Of a stretch of DNA of 64,000 bases, positions 24,601 to 38,197 are shown piece by piece. The stretch covers positions 4,347,383 to 4,411,382 of the forward strand of contig JAGGNK010008892.1 of the NCBI GenBank assembly GCA_017590115.1, written 5' to 3'. The notes below the pieces were generated by a model, which was not told the origin of the DNA, did not search any database, and saw only the letters and a list, made by a program, of their open reading frames with translations. Positions within the stretch are counted from its first letter, which is position 1, and each line of letters starts with the position of its first letter. Made by a program: the position numbers and the translations under genes. The DNA comes from Montifringilla adamsi (lineage: Eukaryota; Chordata; Aves; Passeriformes; Passeridae).

Positions 24601-27600
24601 AAAAGCTTTCTCGTCTGTGGACGTTAGTTCATTTCAAAGTCTTGGGCACATACAGAGCTGGTGGAAAATTTTTCATGGGGGGTAATTTAATTGATGCAAA
24701 CTGCACACTTAGGGCAAGAAAAACTTTGCATATTTCAGTGAAAGTCTTGGAATAGCTTTGAACAGAAAATATGAAGGAATAAAAAAGCAGGATGTGGTTG
24801 ATTTCATTATTTTCAAAACAAAGCTCAGGATTTCTTGACTGCATCATAAGGATGAATTTTTTGTGAAAGTTAGCAGAAAACATGAGAAAGAAAACTAATC
24901 TTGTTTTAAAAGCATTGACCTAAGTTAGTTATCCTCCTCTGCCTAGGTTTATTATTTAATAAGCTACTGGCTGTGACTTCCTGAGGCTCTTCCCAGACCT
25001 CTATGTTGGAGATAAGCAGCATGGGCTTGTGGTGGCCTCCCTAGTCTAGGATATGCCTTTCTGTATATTGCCAGCACAGTGCTTGAGAGCATGGTCTGGA
25101 GCAGGATGGGGAAAGAGATTTCAAAATTACTCCATCCCTATGAAAGCAGAGTTTGATCTTTGTAGTTTTTGTTCAGGTGTCTCTAGCCTTAATGTGAGAG
25201 TAGTTGTGCTCATATCTATTGAGTAACTGTCTCAGATAACATAACTGACCTCTAGACCAGAGCGTCTTGACTGGACTCTGACTTTAATAATATAACTGCC
25301 AAATATAAGCATATTTTTCTTCCAGAGAGACTCCAACATTTATTTTGAAGGAAGTGTGCTTGGGGCTCTACTCTTCCTCTTGTCTCTGGTCTGAAACCTA
25401 TTTGCAGTGCTTGACCACAGCAAAACTGGTGTCAGGTTTGCTGGCTTCCCATAACCATTTGTCATATTTATTTTCTTTATTTTTTTTTTTTTTTCTTTTT
25501 CAGATTGTACTAAATGACCTTCTGTCTGTTAGATTTTTGCCCTCTGATCTCAGGCAAATGGTGAAAATAGATAGCAATATCACAAGCCATCCATCATACA
25601 ATTTATAGGTCCCATAGAAGCATCTGTGTCTTTAACAGTTCATCTGTCACAGGTAGTTTCATAGTTCAACACCACAAAATGCTGAAGAGAGGGCTAATAT
25701 TGGTATTTCTTTTTATCACTGAAGATATCAGCCATCAGGTATCTTTCACTTGCATATGCAGACTGTCACAAAAAGTGCCTGTGCACCAGGGTTTACATTA
25801 CGGATGCAAGCCAACTGCATGTTATAGAAGGCAGCACTACTGCTGACATCAGCAGACTAGTTTTCCTGCTTTGCTGTTGTAACACTGGATTGGTTGTGTT
25901 ACCAGTGCAGAATGAACTCAGCAGACCTGGTTCTGTGAAAATGAGCCCAAGTTCTTAGAAGCAGTGACTGTGAATCTGATTGCCAGCAAATAGTTGTAGG
26001 CACTCCTGCTGTGTCATATGGGACAAGAGAAAATCTGTTTGAGTGACTGTACATGTGTGTGAGAAGCAGAGATACCAGTATCTATCTTGAGCTCAATGGG
26101 CATAATATTTGACAGAAACATGTAAAGTTAGCCAATAGGGCATGGTTTTGCTGTCTTGTAACTGTAGTGTCAGCTCTGCAGAATATGCATTTGGTACATG
26201 AGTTGCCATGCATAGATAGCTGAAATACCTGAGTGAACTATTGCTGAGTTGTGCACATTTGCGAAGTACATTGAGCTAGGCATTGCACCATGTTAATCCT
26301 ACATGCCATGTGATGTTAAAGCATATAGTGCTGCAGCATGGAGATTATCCTGAGAATTTGTCTTGTAATAGTTACTTGAATGCTGGAAACTGAGATCAGA
26401 CAGAATTATCTATGCTTCACATTGTTTAACAGAAATCATAGGAGTTAAGTGTTTGTACGGTCAGAAAAAAAACCCTCAAAAAACCCAAACAACCAAAACA
26501 ACCCCACAACCTAAACCACCAGGCTGTTGTCTTTTTTTTTCTCCATTTTTGAACTTATTACCGGTAGCATTTTTCCTATTTGAAAGAAGTTAGAGGCTTA
26601 AATTCCTTACCCCTTTATGCTGAAATAGAGATGCTTCTGATGGATACTTGAAACATAAATTTGTGCTTTGTCTTAAGGGAGGTATCCTCACGGAGATCTC
26701 CACTTAGCTGTGGAATTGCTACTGGTGGCTTATATGCATGAAATATTGATAGTTCAAGTAATGTAAAATTAAATTAGGCATACCGGAGAACATGCTTAGC
26801 CCAAATATCACATTTGAGAGACCTGTAATAAAATAATTATGGGAGCTATTTGAAATGAATAGACAATATACATAGTGCTTTCTGGTTTTAAACAACTTTC
26901 ATCCTGGAGGCCAGGATGAACTAAGAATAAACTTTGAAGTATTTGCTGAAGTGGAGCTGGGTATAACACAGTAATTGAGATGGAGCTGAAAATAAGACCA
27001 ACTACACCCCTTCTGCACAGACCCCCCTGTATTTGCCTAGCTCCTTTAGAAGTCAGGACACTTAAATGCTTTCTGTTGCACAGATGAATTTCTACCTGTC
27101 ATATGGTAGAAACTAATCAGATCTTCATGCTTTAAGTAGTGCCTGGAAAGCCTTATTTATTACCATTAAGATGTGAACCCATTGGGTAACTTAAGCTGTT
27201 CGTTCTCAGACACTCTGTAAGCATACCTCTCCTCATATTTGGGAGCAAATACTGGAAATAGCTGCTTCTCTGAGTTTCCTTCTTTTTCGAAATGGGAAGG
27301 GGCTTTTTTCTTTTCCAGTACTAAATAGAGAGAAGTACGGGTTGTTATTCCTGGCAAATTTAGTATTTGTAGACTTGTTTTCTTTGCCCACCTTAAGTAC
27401 ATGAGATTCAGACTTGTAAGAAAAGGGTGCTCACAGCTGTGCTAGGCCTGCTGGCAAATAAAATTCAGTGCAGATGGTTGTCTGCCCACACTCTATTTAT
27501 GAAGAGGCCTGCAGTGTTTATGTTAACGGTGATGAGTTTGAGAGATAAAAATAGGGAGTTGTTTGTTGTTCATTTGTTCTTTATAGATCTGCAGTGAACT

Positions 27601-30600
27601 TTTTTTATAAAGCACAAATTCGATGGAGAGATTTGTTAACCTTCTAGAAGAGCAGCCTGTCAAAAAGCCAAGCTGCAGCCGTCTCAAGTGCTGGAATCAT
27701 TCCTTCCTTTTTATACTTGTTTCATTCACTCCACGAGATGGTGCTGTGTACCCACAGACCCCAAGCATCCTTTGCTTGAGTTTTCCCAGGTTGTTGGTGG
27801 ATATTTGGATTATGAAAACTTGAAATGAAGTTAGAAATAATCTCTATCTTCCAGCTGTCTTTTTCGCCTCTCCAAATTAATCTCAAAAAGAGGTTTTCCA
27901 AAATCACCTAAGGCTTTGTATAGTCCTCTACAGATTATGTCTTCCTTGATATTTATTGAGTCCTGCAGCTTTGCCGTGACTTGAGGGTTTAGGAAACCTT
28001 CTGGAGGCTGCTTCCAGATGCCATAGTTTCAGGCCAAACAGTAAAACTCAGTGTGTGGCCGTTCCTTGTGGATAGCTTGCTGAGTCAGGAAGATGTCTGC
28101 ATGTTGCAGGGGTCTGCCTAGTTCCACATTTTTTTATTTATTTAAGTCTTGTGCAAAATGTTCAGGGCTTCAGCCCTGGGAACTTAAATTATGTGATCTT
28201 GTCACTTAAAATAACTAGCAGTTCTGCTGTTCTTGTTCTCCTACCATATGCTTTCCTATTCATGGTTTTGGGAGTTATTTTGTGTTTTATTTCTACTGTT
28301 TTCAGTTAGATTTGGAGTAGGGCACTACTGAGGGTACTGTCTTTGCAAGGAGGAAGGTTTGGAACCTTGTCTTTGAAATGGCTGAAGTCCACTGATCTTC
28401 TGCCACAAGGTGGAAAGAGACTTCTTGGGGGTAAAAGAAAAGTCACCTTTGACAAACTTGCCAGGGTGTTAGCCTTTCTTGGGTTGCTAAAGCGAGCTTT
28501 GTGTCAGTGTGGAAAGTGAAAGAAGCAACTTACTAGTTCTTTTTGACGTTATGGATATAGAATTTCCCTATGTTTTGTAGAACAGATTCTTCCTTTACAG
28601 AAGCAGGTTTTTGGGGTGAAAGGCTTCTCCATCCACTGTGTGTCCCTGGAGTCTGCCATTTTAGCTTCCTGATTAACACTCATTTCTTTGTGTGTTGTAG
28701 AAGTGTGTCCAGTGTCTTCACAGCTCTGCCTCTCATTTCCTCATGCTTCTGTTAAGTACAGTCTGACCTCACTTGTCCTCCCACTTTTGTTCTTAGCAGT
28801 TTTCAAAAGCTTGAACTTGCACTTTCCTGCTTTTGTGCTGACTGAGAGCCAATTCGTGATTTATAATATCTAGTCTCAAATCCCCATAAGTGGTGTGGAG
28901 GTGATTAGTAGATAAGAGGTACGAAATCTTTACATGCCTAAATGAGGCTGAGACCCTCCCCACTTTTTAACTCCTTATGACTAGTCCTCATTAATATGGA
29001 ACAACTGCAGTTCTGGGGCAAGTCAGTAACAGTTTTCAATTTCAAATACCTAAATGCATTTCAGCAGGACTCCTAGTGCATATCTTACAATTTTCACAGT
29101 TGTTACTTTTCACTCAGCTTGGGAACTTTAGGACCTGACCACACTGATGACATCATTGTGTAAGGATTGTTTCTTACTCCCTTACCTCAGGACACGTTTT
29201 GGGTATAAGCAGCAGTTTTTGCCATGAGCCGTTAATCCCCAAGAGCAGTGGCATGGAAATTCCATGTCATGCATGTTCTCCAGGGCAAGAAAAGCTTCTT
29301 ATCTGGATACCTCTAGCAAGTTTTTTAGGATGCTAGTAAATGTTCCAATGCTCAAAGCTCATCTTTGATTTCTCATTCAAATCTTAATTCCCAGATACAA
29401 CTTCAGAAGTGCTTCTTTGTATCATCAGATATACACTAGAGGGATTTTTAACTTCAGAAGTGATGTTTCTCATCACTTCTCAATCAGTGTCCTGTCTCTG
29501 CTACCATGAAAATTTACCAATCAATAAAAGCTAGGCTTCACTGGTAGGTTTTTGTCTTTGAGTCCTCCCCAGATACTTCTCTGGGGTTATCTTATCTTGA
29601 TGTAACATTTATGGCTTCAAGGTTTAGGGGATTGAGAAATATGATCAAGACTTATGAATAACACTGTGAAGGTGTTTTCTGCATACAATGTGCTACTTGT
29701 TTTGCCTTCCTCAAAAGCATGCATGTTAGCAAATAACTGAACTCTTCTTGCTGTTCCAGTTAAGTGATTCATGCTTACTACGTATAGATTATACTGAGCT
29801 TTGGAGACCAGACTGGATCACAATGCACCAGTCACTTTGAGAGCATTTTGGATGAGAAAGCAGGGCATGGGTGAGGTAGACTAGTTCAAACCATGACCTG
29901 TTCTGTGTGGGAAATAGCTGATGCTACTCATTAGTTTGATAAGTACAGCTTTTGCTCTGACTCACCTTGTTATAGCTGTTATAATGCAGATTTCTGACTT
30001 CTGTGTTGGTGTCTTCTTTCTGACTTAGGATTTGCTGTTTGAGTGGGGGAAATGGTTCTCCAACTTTTCCATGTGTTTTTTCCTGAAGGCAGACCAGGAC
30101 TTGTGCAGAACAGCAGCTGTGACTCGACAGAAATCTTGCAGTAAAACAGCAGGAGGACACATCAGAGCAGAAGGGGTTGAACTCTCCAGAGACAGATTTT
30201 TTTAAACTAGGAAGAATGGAGCAAATTTTCCCTTGTTCCTTGTTTGCTTGTGGTTTTTTTGTTAATTTCTTTGTTTTGTTTTTTAATGGCTTCAAGTTTC
30301 ATTTGGCATTGGTTGCTCCTGTCTTATATATCTTTTCAATCTGGGACTGCTAGCTACAGAAGGTAGTGAGACTATTGGATGTCAAAGAGAGCTTCCTCTT
30401 CAAAAGGCAGTTGGAAGATGGCAGGGAGGATGAGCTAGTTTGGAATCAGTTATGTATCTTCCTCTGGTTCAGATATGGCTCAGTCTCTGAGAAAATAACA
30501 GCTGTTCTGCTGTGATGACCACTACGTAGATTACTTTGTGGGATGTTTTGGAGAACTGGACCATCTTGGAAAGTTCTTGAGGGAAAGCTTCAACATCAGA

Positions 30601-32530
30601 ACAGTTCTCTTGATTTTGGCTCTAATTAAGGCTTGTGGTCAGAGAAGTGAGGACAAAAGCTGAATAAGATTTTTATATTTTCCAGGTAAGTGAATACTAT
30701 TGAATAAATGCTGAACACTGTAATTTTTTAAACTGGAAATTTTGATAGAGCCGCTGTTCATGATCTCTAGCATTTGCCAATTACAGCTTTTGATTGGATG
30801 TTTTGGTAGTGCTAGTTCTCTCAGAAAACAGAAATTAAGATCAGATGTTCTCAGAAACCTGTAAAACTTGTAAACCTGATAATGGAAGTATCTCTTCCTA
30901 AATTTCCTAATTGTAATAGGAAAGTCCATGATAGCAGAAATCCTGTTATTTCACTTACCAGTACAATACAAGCTAGCAAGCACAGTGACCAGCTGCAGCA
31001 TTATGCAAAGACACTTACAAATAACTCTGAATCCACCTCAGAATTACCTTCTGCTTCACACAACAAGCAAAAGCAAAAACCTTCTTAAAGCAAATGACTG
31101 TTTGCTTGAAGAAGCAGGGCACATCAAGGCCCAGACTCCTCCTATGCCTGGAACCTTCTGGCCTGGGCAGTAAATCTGTCTTCTCCCTTTTGATCTGTGA
31201 AGCCACCTATGGCAGAGTACTGCTGGAACTGTCTGAGGGCACCTGGGTTCTGTCTTTTAGTGTGATGTTAGTGCTGGTCTTTGTTTAACTGCACCCTTTC
31301 CGTGTGGAAGATGTAGAGCTTTCTCCCTGCAATTTGTACAGAGCAAATTCTTTTTCTTTGTTAGTACTCACGGGGTGTTGTGGACATCTTCACCTGGACT
31401 GCTGCAATCCATGAGTTAGTGTCTGCTGTATCCGTTCATCTGTTCATTGAAACTACACTGGTTTCTGTCATAAGTAGGTATAATAGTAGGTCCTTTTGAG
31501 TCTCTGCACATTGCCTGATAACTATGGCTGTGTAAACACAGCTTGAGAACCTGAAAATATTTATTTCAACTTAGCTGGGCATAAAATGCAAGTTTATCAC
31601 TTGTTCTTAAAACAAGCATACTCAGTGTTGTCTAGTTCAACTAAAGACATACATTAATAAGCCTGAAGAAAAAAGAAGAAAAAATAAACTTTATTCTAGT
31701 AAAATAAAGAGTTAAGTATTTAAAAAATAATTTGAAAGCAATTTTGGAACACGAGTTTCTGAAAGGCTAATTTCAAATCCTTTCAAAAAGCTATTTCATA
31801 CTGCTAAATTAGGTTTCTTATTCTCCTGTGCCTAATGTTAGTCTTACATACACTCTGCAGATTTGCGAAGCGATCGCTCAGATCAAATTTTGAACCTCTG
31901 CCTGCCATTTCAGCTGTCTGTATGGGTTTCCTTTTGTATTTTTTCACAATTTTTCCCTTAGCTATCAGAGTTGGGGGCAGTTCAAGTCGTCATTTTCTTC
32001 ACTAGGCATCTGTGGAAGATCACAATCTGAATGTTTTCTTCACTGTTCAGATTCCAAGCAGAGGATTCTTTTGCTACTATTGTCTGCCTTTCTGCTTCAG
32101 AAGAAATTGATATAAAATGTTTCACTTGAATATTTATCCATCAAGAGTAGAGAGAAGCAGAAATTGTTTAAGTAAGGTTAATTTTAGACTGCATGGAAAC
32201 ATCTTCCTACTTTGCAAACTAAATGGAGCACTCACTGATGACAGGTTGCTCTAGAACTATACAGAGCCTAAATTTGATCATGACTAAACACAGCTAAAAA
32301 AATTGTTTACTATCTTCTGCCATACATGTTACCAGTTTCAGTGGATCCTATTTCAGCTTTGACATCATGGGACCTATTCTTGGTTGCATAAATTGGGTTT
32401 GTAAGTTATCTCAAATGACGAAAGGGAGAGTATTTGTGTCATCTGGGCAAGGATACGAAAGGACCTTAATAGCTGAAGAGGTCCAGCAAGGAAGGTGACC
32501 TGGAGCCATGAGTGTATATATATACATATT
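21606..32530 (+). other. NRXN3 intron, mostly unique sequence
   Basis: Nearly 11 kb with no recognisable transposon. Minor features are a (T)15 run at 25480-25494 and an A/C-rich patch at 26464-26520. Open frames up to 123 codons (minus 29924-30295) lack domains. Some parts may be conserved non-coding sequence, which cannot be judged without alignment. Confidence 0.55.
26464..26520. repeat. A/C-rich low-complexity patch
   Basis: About 57 bases almost wholly A and C, with AAACCC, AACAACC and ACCCCAC units, resembling the patches at 6178, 32699 and 38109. Confidence 0.85.
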
Positions 32531-32550
32531 AAAAAAAAAAAAAAAAAAAA
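32531..32550. repeat. (A)20 homopolymer after a TA repeat
   Basis: A TGTATATATATACATATT stretch (from about 32512) leads straight into 20 consecutive A. Confidence 0.95.
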
Positions 32551-32698
32551 GACAGTAAAGAGGCAATACCTCTGTCTCACAACTGAAGTATTTCTCATTT
32601 TTCTGGGAGCATCTCTGGATGAGGAGGAAGGATTTTCACTGCTTATGTGAGGGAAATTTAATGGTAATGGACAGTGGTAATGAAAGAAGACGATTCTA

Positions 32699-32767
32699 GG
32701 AAAAAACCCTGGGTTAAAAAAACAACCAACCAACCAAAACAAAAAGACAACCCAAAAAACAAAATAA
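32699..32767. repeat. A/C-rich low-complexity patch
   Basis: A-rich sequence with (CCAA)n units, AACAACCAACCAACC, and AAAACAAAAAG stretches, about 150 bases after the (A)20 run. Confidence 0.85.
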
Positions 32768-35700
32768 AGATCTGTTTTTTGTAGTAATTACACAACATTA
32801 TTGTGTAGTCAATCAGAATGCAAAAGTTTTAGCAATGTCTCCTTTCCTCCTACCTGCCATCCCTTTGCCTCAGTTCACAAAAGAAATTATTCTTTCTTTT
32901 AGTAAGTACTTAGTAATGGAATGAATTGGTGTAATGAAGGTTAGTTCTAGATATCTACAGAAGCAAGTGTAGCTACACAGAAATAGGCCTTGTTGATGCA
33001 ACAAACACGTTGGCTCTTATATTCACATGCATTCTAATTTCACTGGAGGTAAATGATTTTTGTTGATCAACATTGAACAGCAATGGATAGTCTGAATGTA
33101 GAGAGGAAATATCACTACTCCATTGCCTAGGATGTTCCTGAGGCTTTGTAAAATAGGAATTATAAAACAGCGCTGAAGGTTTGTTTCATTCTATGTAGGT
33201 GGGGACTGTTCCTCTCTGGTCTCCTTCAGCTGCTTATGCACAGTTCCTTGAGACAAGGTTTTTGATTCCTTGAAAGGGCAACATCACATACAGTGTGATG
33301 AGCTTACTTCTCAGGGAAGGAAGATGTAGGCCTTTCTTCTATAGCACAAATCTCAACTGTTATCTGGGGTATTTCCCTTCCCTACTTCCTATGGGGATCT
33401 CTGTCCACGAACAACCTTGGAGAGTCACTATTGGTCTTCATTTTGCAGTCTTCCTCTTCCCATCAGGAAAGCACCTCACTGCTGATCAAGTGCTAGGCAT
33501 TTGCTGTACTATTTGGTTAATGTGATGGATGCCTCTTTCTCTGCCTCTTCGCTGTTTGGAGCTAAAACGTGGGATTGCAAGATAGGAGGTGATTAACCTT
33601 TCCTAATGGGACTGTGCTGCGAGCAGGATCTCACCCACCGCATCTTCATTAGCCTCCACCAAAGCTGCATTACCTTAGATTAGGTAATTGGTTATTTGTA
33701 ACACTGGAGAAGGAGGGGAGGAAGAGCTTATGAAAAAGTGTCAACTAGATTAAGGACATTAAAATTTAATTCCTGTTATCCAAGAATTCTGGAAGGTAGC
33801 ATTTAATCAGGTGTGCAGTTGAAAACCTCCTATCATCAGAGAATTCAGTCACAGTGAACATGGTCTTAGTCTGTGGAAAGAGGTGTACAGTGGTAATGGT
33901 TATGGCCTCTGCATGGAACAGTCAGTTTAGACTTATTTGTATAAATTTTGGAGTACTTGTAATTTGCCCAAGAGAACAGAGCTTGCAACTGAAAACCACA
34001 TACTCCGTCTTACATCAGTTAGCCAAAGATTTTTTGAAGAAGCAGTGAAGTTTGTGTTCTACAAAAATACCTCATGTGTTTCCTCACTTTATCAGGAACT
34101 GTCCTGTTCAGATAACTTATCCATGGACTGTTTCTGGTCTATTTTCTGAGTATCCCAGAGAATATCTCCTCATGATCTAGGGCTTTCCAAGCCCTTTTGC
34201 CTGAAATGTTTAGAGTATCTCCATCTTCCGTGATAATATGGACTATAGAAATGACTGTCAAGAGGCAGTTGCTGGATGAGATACAGCCTTTGTGGCAACT
34301 TCCCGTTTTTTGAGAGGTTTTTTTGATCCTAAAATAATGATACATGTTGTATGTGGCATAAACACGATGCAGCCATAACTAAGGAATGAAGTAAACAGGT
34401 TAAACCCTATAATTCTGCAGGACTTCTCGGGAAGTTCATTTTCTCCCATGCTTTATCACTTTTGGCACATGCGTGTGTTGAAAAGATCAAATATTTACCA
34501 TTGTGTATGGGTTTGCAAAAGACTTGACTGTGTCCTGCTCATAGAAAGCAAAGAGACAATGTATAATGATAATGTTGAGTTCCATCCTTGTATTTTATGG
34601 AAAAACTTTATAAAAATAATGAGAGAAAAATATCGGTCTTTTGATAAAGATATTGTATCATCAGACAACAAAACTGCATCTTGCAATGACTGATGGTCAG
34701 GCGGGTTGTCTGGCATAGAGCAATGTCTTGAGAAGTTTTTCTGTACCCACGAGCCCCTGGAATTTTTTAAGGGTTTTGTTTTACAAGTTTTAAAGGAGAT
34801 GACGTCTTCTGTCTGTGCTTGCCCCTTGTCTGTGGTTTTTGTAATAAGATAAGGTAAAAGTTCAGCTCAGACTTTCTTCACAGGTTTGGCTGCTGTTGAA
34901 GTCCCTCCCTTAGAAGCTATCTTGTTTTACCCTTAAGCAGAGTCTGGCCAGAATGGTTCTTCATGTAGTTGTTCTGGGAGGTCAAGGTATTTCAGAACTG
35001 TACTTCTGATATGCTGGTGCTGCTGTGAATGGATTTTAGTGTGAAATGCAGGGAAGGAGGAGGCTGCAAGGGTCCTCAGAAGTCCTTACCTCCAGTACTG
35101 TGCTTTGGTAGGGACCCATATTTCCTAATACCTTTCAGAAATGCGTGAAGCTTTATCCCTCATTTAGAGCAGCTTTTTGCCCCTGTTCCCTGTAAAGACT
35201 TTTTAAAAGCTTCATTGCTCTGCTGATTAGAAGCCTTTGTCTAATTTCCAGTCTAAATTTATTCTTTGGCAGTTTATAACCATCTGTTCATGTACCAGCA
35301 TTGTCCTTAGTTAAACAGTCATTTCCACTCCTCAGCTATTTCTACCCCTGGGTGTTTGTGCACAGTAAATGTATCTCTTCAACGTTTATTTAGCTGGTCT
35401 GAAGAAGCCAAATTTTTTTGTTATTCTTTTTCCCAGGCTTGTCTGTCCCCTGATAGCCTTCCTCTGCATCTGTTTTAGTTATTTTTCCTTGACCAGTATT
35501 GTACATGCATTGGCATTTATTTGTGTTCAGAAAGCACAGTCCTGGATTTTTGAACATTCTTGTCTTTTTTTAACTGGGTATTATGTGGAAATACGACTCT
35601 TATCTGAATTATGCTACTGGTTTCCCTTGCAAGTTTTACCTTCTTTGATGCTTGGTGAATAGAATAAATAATGGTGGCAATGTCTGTGAAATGCTGGCAC

Positions 35701-38108
35701 AAGACTGAAGGAAGACTTGTTTGTCAGCACTGGGATATGTCCTTTTTTCCCAGCACTGACTTGGGCAGCTGCAGACCACTCCTGGTGTCCTTTTCAGAGG
35801 TGCTTTGTGGTGCCTGGTTGGTCTGGCAGAGTTGTTTCTTGGTAAGCAAATCTTGGTGAACCTTGGCACATTCAGTTACACTGTAGACCCTACACAGATG
35901 CCTGCCATGTGAGGATATTTGAACTAGTCAAGCTCCCCTCATGGACAATGAACAACAACAGAATCCTTCAGGACCTGAATCATCTCTTTCTAAAATAGAT
36001 GTCTGTTAAGCTTGTTACTGTCTGTTGCTCCTGAATGTTTTTGTATATAGGATTGTGCATTCAGTTAGTTGAGCCCACATTTGTAGCTCCTATTAGCAAA
36101 ATGGAGTTGATAGCAGTTACATGTCTTTCAGAAGTGTGGTAAGAAAAGGCATGAAGGACTGCAAGGCTATTCAGGGTTTTGAAGCTGCATAACGATAGGT
36201 GGGGAAAAGCAGAGAATAAATGATATTCTGGCTGAATGGTTGCCTGTGGGAAGATCTTGTTTCTGTCAGCTACTAAGAGATTATTCAGTCTCTCTCTTTT
36301 GGAAGCTGGGGGCATGTCTTAAGGATAAAAGGGAAAAAGAAGTAGAAGGAAGAATAAAAACCTACAACAGCTCGAGAGATTGGAGGACTCCAAGGTGGAT
36401 GTAGTCCCAGAGTGTGTGCTCTTTTGGCTTGCTGGTGAAATCCAGGGTTTAATTTTAATTTCTGTAGAACGACTAACTACTTCCCTCTTCTTTAGAACCA
36501 ATTTTCCTGTGCTTCTCTGAAATGGATAAAGTGATTATCACTTCTCTTGGCAAGTTTGGTAGCAAGCCAAGATAATGTGGATGCTAATGAAAAGGAAGAC
36601 CGATTAGGAAAGTACCTACTAGTACTAGTACCTAGTATTTTGGGGGTGATGTGTAAAAGTAAGCAACATGTGGCATGACTGTAAATGTTTTCCAAGTCTT
36701 TAAAGTTCTGAACAAGTAATGAAAACAAGAAGCATTGGACTGTTAAAGGAGAAGGGTGCCTAAATGAGCGGGCATGCTGCTTGATTTCTTTGATTATTTC
36801 TCTCTAGTCTGCCCAACTGGGGCTCACGTCAAGTGATAAGATGATTATTTCTGGAGTGTAGAAATGTTCCTGCCTAGGAGAAAAAAAATCTTGTGAATAA
36901 CCTAGTCCATAGAACAGGAAAAAGAATGTGAATGCTATAGAATATGAGAGATCTGAAGGCCTTTATGGTGTTGTCTAATGCCAAAAATGGCAGTATGACC
37001 TCAATCTAAAGAACAGGATGCCATTTCTTATATATAATGCTTTTGAGATATTGGGAAGCTGTTTGCAGAATTACGCTGTATAGATGTATAACCCTTTATA
37101 AAGTAATTCTAACATTTTTACACTTCATGATCGGTTTTTATAGACTGTGATAAATACGTACAAGTGTACAAGTATACAAGAAAAAGGGAAAGACCTAACA
37201 ATAAGTCTTAGTGAATGTCAATAATCATGTTTTATTAATATATAAGCTTTCCCACAGCCTTGCTGAAATCCCGAAGCAGCAAAATAATCTCTTTTTGCCG
37301 GCAATGTACCACCTTTATCAAGTTCCTTTTTCTTTACTGCTTGGTTGTTAATAACTGTGTGGCTTTCCCCTTACTGTTACATGAGATCCGGGATTCAAAA
37401 TAGATGAGCCTTGTTTTTCAGCCCAATTTGAATTAGAAGAAGTGGCAGACAAATGCCACTGGTGAACAAAAAAAGTCAGAGTGTTTTATTTTTAATGCTA
37501 TTGTCATAGCAGCTCTTGGTGCAAAGAATAATTCTTTTCAGCTGCAGTTACAGCATTGGCTTTTCCCTTTTAGCAGTCTTTTTTGTGTTATTTTGTTGTT
37601 CTTGGAGGATTTAAATCTTATTCTTGGAGCCATGTGACATTTTTGGCCTTTCTGTGCAAGGGGAGCTAGTAACCAGCAGTTGGGTTCTGCACTGGCACAC
37701 CAGCCTATTGTTCTCTATGCTGTCTTTCTCACTGTGCAGTTTTCCACACTAAAGGAATGACATTCCCAAGTCACATTGCCTTGCTGAAGTTTGGGGTCAC
37801 TGCATGCACTCTGGGGCCTGACTCTTCCTCCCTCTGGAACTCTCATTATCGTTTACAAGGCATGGACACTAAAATTTAGTAAAAAAGGAGCAGTTGTATT
37901 CATTTTCAGAGGCATAAAATGCAAGGAATAGTGTTGTAAAGACTCCATGAATCTTTCAGTAACATGTCATCCCTGGCACCTGTGCTCCTGTAGCACCTTT
38001 CCTTGTGAAGTCCTTTTTGTATTAGCTGCATACCAAGATAATGCTCCACACCTTTGAGATAGACTTTGATGGATTTTCAACAGCATATAATACTGTCACT
38101 CACACTAT
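32768..38108 (+). other. NRXN3 intron, no recognised element
   Basis: AT-rich non-coding sequence. No transposon, exon or RNA gene was recognised. A small CTAGTACTAGTACCTAGTA repeat lies near 36618-36637. Confidence 0.55.
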
Positions 38109-38197
38109 TAAAAACAAAACAAACAAAAAAACCAAACCAAAACAAAAAAAACCCAACAAAAAACGCAAAACAAAACAACAACAACAAAAAACCCCAC
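38109..38197. repeat. A/C-rich low-complexity patch
   Basis: About 90 bases of AAAC, AAACC and AAC units, including (CAA)n at 38175-38187. It is the longest A/C-rich patch in the window and gives rise to a Lys/Asn/Gln-rich chance frame. Confidence 0.9.
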
